The position numbers and the translations under genes are program-made. The notes under the pieces are model-generated. The model saw only the letters and a program-made list of their open reading frames with translations, made no database searches and was not told the DNA's origin. From NCBI GenBank assembly GCA_002334915.1, contig DDCQ01000094.1:1-5715 (forward strand): DNA of 5,715 bases, written 5' to 3'. The stretch comes from Porticoccaceae bacterium UBA2002. GTDB lineage: Bacteria > Pseudomonadota > Gammaproteobacteria > Pseudomonadales > Porticoccaceae. Shown piece after piece: positions 1 to 5,571 of this stretch; within the stretch, counting starts at the first letter, position 1, and each line of letters begins with the position of its first letter.

Positions 1-1332
1 GCGCGCGGGCGCGGGCTCAACACCTGTCAGAGCTAAAATCGTTGGCGTGATATCGGTAACGTAGGAAAATGCATTACTCAGCTGATCTTTGATCTCTATG
101 CCCGCGCCAGCAATAATCATAGGCACCCGCATACCCCCCTCACCCAGATAGAATTTGTAATAGGCCAGAGGTGATACAGCGGCGCTGGAAAAGCCTGGAT
201 TAATCGCGTTAAAACTACCTTTTAATCCCAGAGTTTCATAGTCGGCACTGTACCCCTGAGAGGCCAGACTGCGCCTATTAAGCCAGGAGTTTTGCACCGG
301 CTGGCCCATGGCTTCCGCACCATTGTCTGAGGAAAAAATAAATACTGTATTGTCATATTGCCCTATGGCTTTTAAGTGTTTCACCAGGCGACCAATATGA
401 TGATCCATAGCCTCAACCATGGCGCCATATACCGCCATGCGCTTGGCTTCATAGGCTTGCTGTTTGGGTGTTAGAACATCCCAGTCGGCGGTACTGGCCA
501 TAGTCACCATAGCGCTATCGGCTGGTACTATTCCAAGCTCAATAGCCCGCGCCAGTCGCTCTTCACGCAGTGCTGTCCAGCCCTGGTCATAGACTCCCAT
601 ATAGCGATCAATAAATTCCTGGGGCGCCTGCACCGGCATATGCACCGCCTGAAATGGCACATAGGCAAAAAACGGCTGGCCATCGCCCTGATTGCTATCG
701 ATAAACTCAATGGTTTTATCCACTAGAAAGCGCGAGGAATAGAAGTCCTCCGGCAGTTGATACTCTTTGCCATCGGCATACCAGTTAGCTTTTTTATAGA
801 TGGGCAGGTAGGGTTTCTGCTCCCAGTTGTCAGCACCGGAATCCCCCAGCGCCAGGGTGCGTTCAAAGCCCCGCACACTGGGAAGCTGATCCGGGGTTTG
901 ACCCAGATGCCACTTGCCAGCCATATAGGTGTGATAGCCAGCATCCTGTAACAATGTCGCCACAGTCACCACATTATGGGCCAGAGTTCCAGAATAATGG
1001 CTGTACTGGGACTGCTCTGGCGGGATCATTTCCGGGATATTGGGCACACCGGTTCGATGACTGTCCACGCCAGTCAATAACATGGCTCGGGACGGCGCAC
1101 AGTTGGCCCCTGTATGGTAGTTGGTAAAGCTAATACCCTGCTCCGCCAGTGCCGAAATACTCGGCGTATGGATTTCACTGCCATAGGATGCCAGATCACT
1201 AAAACCCAGATCATCAGCTAAAAGTAAAACAATATTGGGGGGTTGCTGGTTAGCCCAGATCATTGGCGACTGAGTCAGCGCAAATAAAGATGCAGTAATC
1301 AGTACCCAGTATCGACTAGATTTAGATACCAC
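1..1332 (-). CDS. AtsA-like type I arylsulfatase, exported; C-terminus cut by the left edge
   Basis: Hydrolyses sulfate esters using a formylglycine made from cysteine. I translated 444 codons from GTG at 1332 to base 1 without a stop. Residues 1-27 look like a signal peptide: K4 and R7, a hydrophobic stretch about W9-L19, and possible cleavage after A27. The active site is complete as far as visible: metal ligands D40 and D41, the sulfatase motif CAPSR with C78 and R82, K140 and H142 in AGKWHLG, H231, D336 and N337 in SSDNGAE, and K393. Order and spacing match Pseudomonas aeruginosa AtsA (about 535 residues), so roughly 100-130 residues are probably missing. The GTG is chosen because GAGGA (1343-1339) lies 6 bases upstream and the signal peptide begins there; the next in-frame ATG (codon 24) would remove it. 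It starts 2 bases after the preceding stop, suggesting translational coupling. The substrate cannot be told from sequence. Confidence 0.95.
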   Translation of the reverse strand, partial: MVSKSSRYWVLITASLFALTQSPMIWANQQPPNIVLLLADDLGFSDLASYGSEIHTPSISALAEQGISFTNYHTGANCAPSRAMLLTGVDSHRTGVPNIPEMIPPEQSQYSHYSGTLAHNVVTVATLLQDAGYHTYMAGKWHLGQTPDQLPSVRGFERTLALGDSGADNWEQKPYLPIYKKANWYADGKEYQLPEDFYSSRFLVDKTIEFIDSNQGDGQPFFAYVPFQAVHMPVQAPQEFIDRYMGVYDQGWTALREERLARAIELGIVPADSAMVTMASTADWDVLTPKQQAYEAKRMAVYGAMVEAMDHHIGRLVKHLKAIGQYDNTVFIFSSDNGAEAMGQPVQNSWLNRRSLASQGYSADYETLGLKGSFNAINPGFSSAAVSPLAYYKFYLGEGGMRVPMIIAGAGIEIKDQLSNAFSYVTDITPTILALTGVEPAPAR

Positions 1333-1334
1333 CG

Positions 1335-1712
1335 CTAGTCCTCATCAGCCAAGAACAACGAGCCAAGATAGAGCACAACGCAGGCAATAATTTCCACGGC
1401 AATCATGTCCAACGCCAAACTGGCACCATGAAACATCCATGCCATAGTGCGCATGATCGCGGTCAGGCCCAGCAGAATAATCGCTGGGTAATACCAGCTG
1501 CGACGACCGCTGGTGAGGGCCAGCAGAATAAACATGGCCAGTGATAAAAAGAACGCGCCCAGATCACCAATCTGTGAACTCAGGCCAAGCCCCTCCATTA
1601 ATGTCATACCAAATTCTGCAGCAACCCCCTCCGGTGCCACTAGCCAGCGCAAGCCAATTGAGGCAAATACCACAGCCAGTAACGCCACCACAATTTTAAG
1701 GACTTTATTCAT
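1335..1712 (-). CDS. Small four-helix membrane protein, DUF4345-like
   Basis: A 125-residue inner-membrane protein of unknown function. Hydrophobic segments lie at about 4-25, 51-67, 74-94 and 100-121, with charged residues R70-R71 between helices 2 and 3 and an acidic tail (D123-E124-D125). The pattern of a first helix, a short loop with proline and glycine, then a Gly-Asp-Leu-Gly motif (49-52) opening the second helix resembles DUF4345-type proteins; this is recalled by eye and not tested. The ATG at 1712 is preferred over the longer reading from 1799, because the extra 29 residues are polar, overlap the upstream gene by 50 bases and precede the natural first helix. A modest GGGA (1724-1721) sits 8 bases ahead of 1712. 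It lies 37 bases after the ABM gene and 2 bases before the sulfatase gene, so it is probably co-transcribed. Glu107 and Arg88 within helices are unusual and may be functional. Confidence 0.85.
   Translation of the reverse strand: MNKVLKIVVALLAVVFASIGLRWLVAPEGVAAEFGMTLMEGLGLSSQIGDLGAFFLSLAMFILLALTSGRRSWYYPAIILLGLTAIMRTMAWMFHGASLALDMIAVEIIACVVLYLGSLFLADED
1339..1343 (-). promoter_or_regulatory. Ribosome binding site deciding the GTG start of the sulfatase
   Basis: GAGGA on the minus strand lies 6 bases before GTG 1332 and overlaps the last codons of the membrane-protein gene, whose stop is at 1337-1335. This supports GTG as the start and suggests that ribosomes ending the upstream gene restart here. 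Confidence 0.7.
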
Positions 1713-1749
1713 TGTTATTTTCCCATTATTTGAAGTTTGATTTGAGGAT

Positions 1750-2040
1750 TTAAACCATATCCAGGACCTGAATAACCGGCGCAGCGGAGACCAACCCACC
1801 CATTATTTTCTGTGCCTCAAGGAAGTAGTCTGTCTTGCCATGGGCATCAAGGTCTGCGGCACCGCGATACCGCTCCATCACCACATATTCCTGAGGGTTA
1901 GACTTACTGCGGTGCAAGGCATAGAGCAGCGTACCTTCCTCATTGGCCAATACCTTTTCTGTCAGGCCCTCAAACAGGGTCTCAAACTCTTCGTTTTTAC
2001 CTTCTTGAATAGTAATTGTTGCCAGTAATCCCAGTGCCAT
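1750..2040 (-). CDS. ABM-domain (antibiotic biosynthesis monooxygenase/YgiN-like) small protein
   Basis: A 96-residue cytoplasmic protein with the dimeric alpha-beta barrel fold of the ABM family. Members include cofactor-free quinol monooxygenases, heme-degrading enzymes and proteins of unknown role. The sequence shows a first strand (about 3-11, LGLLATITI), a charged helix (about 14-32), EEGTLLYALHRS (34-45), and the typical EYVVMERYRGAADLDAH (51-67) in which a strand leads into a helix with His67. A final strand holds PVIQVLDMV (88-96). The length is normal for the family and no signal peptide is present. The start is well fixed by AGGAGG (2051-2046) 5 bases upstream, the strongest ribosome binding site in the window. 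It follows the carboxyltransferase gene by 18 bases. Substrate and even catalytic activity are unknown, since several subfamilies share this outline. Confidence 0.92.
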   Translation of the reverse strand: MALGLLATITIQEGKNEEFETLFEGLTEKVLANEEGTLLYALHRSKSNPQEYVVMERYRGAADLDAHGKTDYFLEAQKIMGGLVSAAPVIQVLDMV

Positions 2041-2045
2041 AACGG

Positions 2046-2051
2046 CCTCCT
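2046..2051 (-). promoter_or_regulatory. Consensus Shine-Dalgarno of the ABM gene
   Basis: AGGAGG on the minus strand with a 5-base spacer to ATG 2040. It is the best match to consensus in the window and may give this small protein higher translation than its operon partners. Confidence 0.75.
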
Positions 2052-2058
2052 GTTGTTA

Positions 2059-3582
2059 TTAATTTAATCCAATACTATTGATGATTAGGGTTCTGGTATC
2101 CATGGGATTAATCACCCCATCGATCTCCAAAAATGCCGCTGCCTCTTCTGCCTTACCTGCCTCGTACATCTTGGCTACCATCTTATTAAATAGATCCTCC
2201 CGCGCCTCGCCCTCGAGTTCGTCCAACTCTTTTTTAAAGCCCAGCTTCACCGCACCCTCAAGACCCATGCCACCAAATTCGCCCATGGGCCAGGCGGCAC
2301 TGTAGACCGGCTTAACAAACGAGCTGCCCGCCATAGCCATGGCGCCCAGGCCATAGGCCTTGCGCACAAAAATACATACCAGCGGTGACTTAAGATTGGC
2401 GCCCGCGGTGAATAGCTCGGCCATTTTGCGCGCAGCGCCCTCGGCTTCACTGTCCGGTCCCACCATAAAGCCCGGGGTATCGCAGAGGCTGACGACAGGC
2501 AGAGAAAAACTGCTACAGAGATTTAAAAACCGCGCCGCCTTGGCCGCAGAAACTGCATCCACAGCACCACCCAATACACAATTATCATTGGCTATTAGTC
2601 CAACCGGGTGCCCTTCAATACGCATAAAACCGGTGACAATGGTTTTGCCATAGTCTGGCTGTAACTCAAGAAAACTGCCGCTGTCGGCCAGCACCTCAAT
2701 CAGCTTTCTAATATCGTAGGTATAGCGCCGGTCTTCGGGCATGATGCTCTGCAGCAGAGACTGATCAGCCGCGCTCCAGTCCCCCAGAGGCCCCTGAAAA
2801 TAACCCAGCACCTGTTTGGCCAGCGCAGTGGCTTCAGTTTCGTCCGCGGCGACAATATCAATAACCCCATTTTTGCTATTGACCTCCACCGGGCCAATCT
2901 CGGTGGGCGCAAAGGTCCCCAGACCACCGCCTTCAATCATGGCCGGGCCAGCCATACCTATAAAGGAAGACTGGGTAGCAATACAGATATCTGCACCTCC
3001 ATACAAAGCCGCATTACCGGCAAAACAGTACCCATTATTCACAGCAATTCTCGGCACCACGCCCGCCAGCTGACTCCACACCAGCCAGGTGGTGATATTC
3101 AGGCCGGCAATCTGAGTGGTGACATCTGTATCTCCGGGGCGACCGCCGCCGCCCTCGGTATACATCACCACCGGCAGAGAGCGCTCTGTGGCCACCTGCA
3201 ACATGCGATCTATCTTGGCATGGTGAAAAAAACCCTGGGTTCCCGCCAAACTCATATAGTCATTAACAATCACCACCGCCTGAGATTTTTTGGCCCCAAA
3301 TTGCTGTGTGTTGATTTTTGCAAGCCCGGTAATCACACCATCGCCGGCCGTTTTTGACTTTAGCTCATCTAAACTGCGACGGCTGCGCTGAGCGGCAACC
3401 GCAAACTGCCCATACTCGACAAAGCTACCCTGATCTATCAGATGTTCGAGGTTCTCCCGCGCCGTGCGAAAACCTTTGGCATGGCGCTTTTCGACATCTG
3501 CATTACGATTACCATCCAGCGACTCCGCGACTCGATCCATAAATGGGCCAATGCTGTGATGATTCGATTGTTTTGATGTCAT
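2059..3582 (-). CDS. Acyl-CoA carboxylase, carboxyltransferase subunit (PCC beta/MmdA-like)
   Basis: A 507-residue carboxyltransferase that would move a carboxyl group from carboxybiotin to an acyl-CoA (acetyl-, propionyl- or longer), or act in the reverse direction as in methylmalonyl-CoA decarboxylase alpha. Two crotonase-like halves are visible. The N-half runs about 30-260, with a glycine-rich turn EGGGGRPGD at 143-151 and a second glycine-rich stretch near 209-223. The C-half runs about 285-500, with LGGAVDAVSAAKAARF (337-352), CDTPGFMVG (367-375), RKAYGLGAMAMAG (407-419, the second oxyanion-hole region) and WPMGEFGGMGLEGAVKL (431-447). The length is normal. The AYGLGAMAMAG form differs from AYGGAY of classical PCC beta. 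The ATG at 3582 has AAGG (3593-3590) 7 bases upstream. It starts 12 bases after the isomerase-like gene. No biotin carboxylase or carrier gene is visible, so acyl-CoA specificity and partner are open. Confidence 0.93.
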   Translation of the reverse strand: MTSKQSNHHSIGPFMDRVAESLDGNRNADVEKRHAKGFRTARENLEHLIDQGSFVEYGQFAVAAQRSRRSLDELKSKTAGDGVITGLAKINTQQFGAKKSQAVVIVNDYMSLAGTQGFFHHAKIDRMLQVATERSLPVVMYTEGGGGRPGDTDVTTQIAGLNITTWLVWSQLAGVVPRIAVNNGYCFAGNAALYGGADICIATQSSFIGMAGPAMIEGGGLGTFAPTEIGPVEVNSKNGVIDIVAADETEATALAKQVLGYFQGPLGDWSAADQSLLQSIMPEDRRYTYDIRKLIEVLADSGSFLELQPDYGKTIVTGFMRIEGHPVGLIANDNCVLGGAVDAVSAAKAARFLNLCSSFSLPVVSLCDTPGFMVGPDSEAEGAARKMAELFTAGANLKSPLVCIFVRKAYGLGAMAMAGSSFVKPVYSAAWPMGEFGGMGLEGAVKLGFKKELDELEGEAREDLFNKMVAKMYEAGKAEEAAAFLEIDGVINPMDTRTLIINSIGLN

Positions 3583-3594
3583 AAAAAAACCTTA

Positions 3595-4974
3595 TTAAGA
3601 CGCTGTCTGCGACGCCAACAGACGCTCAATTTCCCGGGCCACCAACCATAGTCTGTCCTGACCCCAGAGTGCCAGCACTGACTCGCCTTGTTTATTAAGC
3701 AGGCGAAAACTGGGCACCCCCCAGAGGCCAGCGTCATACATGGCCAGGCGATTGCTCTCCAAAATATCTTCCCAGCCAGACTGGCCCACCAGGGTTTTAG
3801 CCACAGACCAGTCGAGGCCAGCTTTTTCTACTACCTTCTTCAGACCACGGGCATTATTGGTATTAATACCCTCGGCAAAGGCACAGCGTAAAAAACTGGA
3901 AATTAACTGATTGCCTCGACCCTGCTCACAGGCCCAGGGATAGAGGGAATAACAGTTGCGCGCCGGGTTACCTATAGGGTCATAAAAATTGCCAAAGGGT
4001 ACTCCTGCACTGTGGGCCTCACGGGCAGCATCGCTAAAAATATACAGGCCCTTTTCTCTGGTGGCCGGCACACCGCGCATCACCATTGGCAGCACTGGGC
4101 GCACCACCAGATTAACGCCAGTCTGTTCCGCTAGCGCCAATGTCTGGTCAAAGACCATAGCAGTATAGGGGCTGCGCAATGAAGGATAGATTTCTAAGGT
4201 TAGGCTGCCATTATCTGTATGCTTGCCCGGCTCAACAGCAAAGCGCGGCATTAACATGGGCTTTTCTGGGCTGTTATCCACCCCTAATTCTGCGAGGCGA
4301 GCTTCTAAATAGTGCTGTCTGTCGATACCCCAGTACCATTCGCCTCCATAGTAAAACATGGCCCCGGAATAATGCTTTAACTCAGCACGCCGTGCATTGC
4401 CCTGCTCAAGGCATGCTTGGTATTGCTCCTCCGAGCCGCAGCCATGCTGCTCCGCCAATATATCTAAAGCAGCGATATCACCAGACCAGAGGGCTGAGCT
4501 TACAGAGGCGGCCAACCCGGCAAAGCTCCCATTCGATTTACCCGCCAAAATTGATCCCGCTTTGACAATTGCCACAGAATCGGGGAGCCCGTCTGTTTTA
4601 GGAAAATCTAAACCGTAATGGGGAGCGATAAATGAAGCGTCATACCGAGCAAGCTTTAATAACAGGTCTGGTTCAACACTGTTATTGCCCGATGGACCGG
4701 TAACTAGATGGCAGTGCAGATCAATATCATAGCGCTGGCTCAGAGACTCCAGCGCCTGAGCCGCCAGATGACTATAGCCATCATCTACCTGATGAAAGTA
4801 CTCAACCACATGTCTGGCGCCAGCAGCGCGACGTTGTTTTTCAACTTTGGCCCTCTTTTTAGCCTTGCGCTGTGGGCTTACCACCTGGGTCATAATCTGC
4901 GAGGACAGCCAGCGAAATGCAGCACTTGGGTCCATGGTGGCTGCACCCCCCTGTTCTTTAAATTGCTCCGCCAT
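3595..4974 (-). CDS. Tandem DSBA/2-hydroxychromene-2-carboxylate isomerase-like protein
   Basis: A 459-residue cytoplasmic protein made of two DSBA/HCCA-isomerase (GST-kappa-like) units. After a basic linker rich in Lys and Arg (36-54), unit 1 spans about 55-231 and unit 2 about 258-453. Each opens with a strand leading to an active-site turn (VEYFHQVDDGY, 57-67; LEIYPSLRSPY, 260-270) and each ends with the family signature W-G-x-D-R (215-219 and 437-441). Unit 2 keeps Ser268-Pro269-Tyr270 and the cis-proline loop GVPSF (419-423), so it is the likely glutathione-using catalytic half. Unit 1 has Asp-Gly-Tyr instead and looks non-catalytic. Relatives isomerise aromatic breakdown products using glutathione, but others have unknown substrates. 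ATG at 4974 is chosen over an in-frame TTG at 4986 because GGGA (4984-4981) lies 6 bases before it and the TTG has no such site. It is the first gene of the operon. Confidence 0.9.
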   Translation of the reverse strand: MAEQFKEQGGAATMDPSAAFRWLSSQIMTQVVSPQRKAKKRAKVEKQRRAAGARHVVEYFHQVDDGYSHLAAQALESLSQRYDIDLHCHLVTGPSGNNSVEPDLLLKLARYDASFIAPHYGLDFPKTDGLPDSVAIVKAGSILAGKSNGSFAGLAASVSSALWSGDIAALDILAEQHGCGSEEQYQACLEQGNARRAELKHYSGAMFYYGGEWYWGIDRQHYLEARLAELGVDNSPEKPMLMPRFAVEPGKHTDNGSLTLEIYPSLRSPYTAMVFDQTLALAEQTGVNLVVRPVLPMVMRGVPATREKGLYIFSDAAREAHSAGVPFGNFYDPIGNPARNCYSLYPWACEQGRGNQLISSFLRCAFAEGINTNNARGLKKVVEKAGLDWSVAKTLVGQSGWEDILESNRLAMYDAGLWGVPSFRLLNKQGESVLALWGQDRLWLVAREIERLLASQTAS

Positions 4975-5010
4975 GCTCAGTCCCAATTAGTTTTATTGTT
5001 CTCAACGGCG

Positions 5011-5021
5011 GCTAAGTTAGC
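5011..5021. repeat. Short palindrome GCTAA-G-TTAGC
   Basis: An 11-base perfect dyad with 5-base arms around one central base. It abuts the 8-bp inverted repeat, sharing base 5021. It could be part of a compound operator, but arms this short also arise by chance. Confidence 0.3.
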
Positions 5022-5045
5022 AGTTTATGGGCAGAAAATAAACTG
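5021..5045. repeat. Perfect 8-bp inverted repeat, candidate operator
   Basis: CAGTTTAT (5021-5028) and its exact reverse complement ATAAACTG (5038-5045) flank a 9-base spacer. Half-site centres are 17 bases apart, close to two helical turns, which would suit a dimeric regulator binding one face of the DNA. It sits midway between two divergent start codons. No T-run follows on either strand, so a terminator is unlikely. The regulator is unknown and none is encoded in the window. Confidence 0.5.
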
Positions 5046-5084
5046 GCATAGGCACTGTTAATAAATTAAGCTAGTAAAAAAACG

Positions 5085-5089
5085 AGAGG
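5085..5089 (+). promoter_or_regulatory. Ribosome binding site fixing the ATG at 5097
   Basis: AGAGG lies 7 bases before ATG 5097. An in-frame TTG at 5091 is only 1 base after it, too close to be used, so the ATG is the better start. Confidence 0.7.
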
Positions 5090-5096
5090 TTTGCCA

Positions 5097-5570
5097 ATGA
5101 GTCTTACTGAAAAACTATTTCCCAGACAGGCCCATAATGATTATCAGGGCAGTGCTATCGCCCAGTACGGATTTTATGTGCTGATAGCCATGTACACCTT
5201 TCGCAGCTTTATGCATTTCCTGGCGGAGGATGGCGGCATCAACAGCATTGCCTCGATTATCATCTTCCCCTTTGCCGAGGGCGCTGCCGACCCCAATAAT
5301 GTGATCTACCTATTTGCCTCACTCTGGGGTTCGGCGCAAATAATTACACTGTTTATTTTTTATATCTGCATGTGGCGCTACCGCAATCTGCTGCCGCTGC
5401 TGTGGCTGACGGTGGTTATCGAAGTCCCCATGCGTATGGCGGCAGGCACCATGCACCCATTATCAGCGCCCTATTACGAGAATGTGCCCCCGGGCGCTGT
5501 GGGCAATCTGCCCCTGCTGACTATTGCCTGCATTATGCTGGCGCTGTCTCTGCAGAATAAAAAGACATAA
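5097..5570 (+). CDS. Conserved-looking four-helix membrane protein of unknown function
   Basis: A 157-residue predicted inner-membrane protein. Hydrophobic segments lie at about 24-42, 69-92, 98-115 and 137-152. The N-terminus (LFPRQAHNDYQG, 7-18) is polar and probably cytoplasmic. A loop after helix 1 carries DGG and the stretch SIASIII (50-56). Helix 2 contains LWGSAQ (76-81), a basic WRYR (93-96) precedes helix 3, and PPGAVGN (131-137) leads into the last helix. I recall similar uncharacterised bacterial proteins with the LFP-NDY start and PPGA-GN motif, but I cannot name a family with confidence. Nothing suggests an enzyme or transporter. It is transcribed away from the five-gene operon and shares its upstream region, so shared regulation is possible. 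Its stop is 1 base from the stop of the converging gene. Confidence 0.88.
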   Translation: MSLTEKLFPRQAHNDYQGSAIAQYGFYVLIAMYTFRSFMHFLAEDGGINSIASIIIFPFAEGAADPNNVIYLFASLWGSAQIITLFIFYICMWRYRNLLPLLWLTVVIEVPMRMAAGTMHPLSAPYYENVPPGAVGNLPLLTIACIMLALSLQNKKT

Positions 5571-5571
5571 A

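Larger units (their letters stand above)
1..4974 (-). other. Probable five-gene operon
   Basis: Five same-strand genes are separated by 12, 18, 37 and 2 bases, with no room for promoters or terminators between them and no hairpin followed by a T-run seen in the gaps. Order: tandem isomerase-like protein, carboxyltransferase, ABM protein, small membrane protein, sulfatase. The transcript probably begins in the divergent region 4975-5096 and continues past the left edge. Co-transcription is inferred from spacing. Confidence 0.8.
4975..5096. promoter_or_regulatory. Divergent intergenic region holding both promoters
   Basis: This 122-base AT-rich stretch lies between two divergently transcribed genes, so it must hold the promoter of the rightward gene and probably that of the five-gene leftward operon. 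I see no convincing sigma-70 pair. A leftward -35-like TTAACA (5061-5056) has only a poor TATTTT 15 bases further on, and on the rightward strand TAAATT (5062-5067) lacks a -35 partner. It contains an 8-bp inverted repeat (5021-5045), an adjoining short palindrome (5011-5021) and an AT-only dyad TTAAT-AA-ATTAA (5058-5069). Confidence 0.65.

Noticed and set aside
1..16. GC-only run at the left edge
   Set aside because: It reads in frame as an Ala/Pro/Arg-rich stretch of the sulfatase. Too short and too near the edge to call a repeat or insertion.
1713..1799. Longer start at 1799 for the small membrane protein
   Set aside because: It adds 29 polar residues, overlaps the ABM gene by 50 bases and comes before the natural N-terminal helix. 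ATG 1712 has a nearby GGGA.
2816..3073. Plus-strand frames opposite the carboxyltransferase gene (here and at 2078-2305 and 2360-2653)
   Set aside because: They are low-complexity Ala/Ser/Pro-rich shadows of conserved coding sequence on the other strand.
4179..4565. 128-codon open frame on the plus strand inside the isomerase-like gene
   Set aside because: It is wholly antisense to a well-supported gene, its Cys/His/Pro-rich composition is that of a shadow frame, and it has no family resemblance.
4986..5005. TTGAGA on the minus strand as a -35 box for the operon
   Set aside because: No -10-like sequence occurs at a 16-18 base spacing, and the position would place transcription start inside the first gene's start region.
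4708..5061. 117-codon plus-strand frame running from inside the isomerase-like gene into the intergenic region
   Set aside because: Mostly antisense to a real gene with no recognisable domain. Its hydrophobic stretch is a by-product of the opposite strand.
5526..5542. Imperfect hairpin GCCTGCAT-ATGCTGGC near the end of the membrane-protein gene
   Set aside because: It lies inside the coding region, has a mismatch in the stem and a near-zero loop, and is not followed by a T-run, so it is not a credible terminator.
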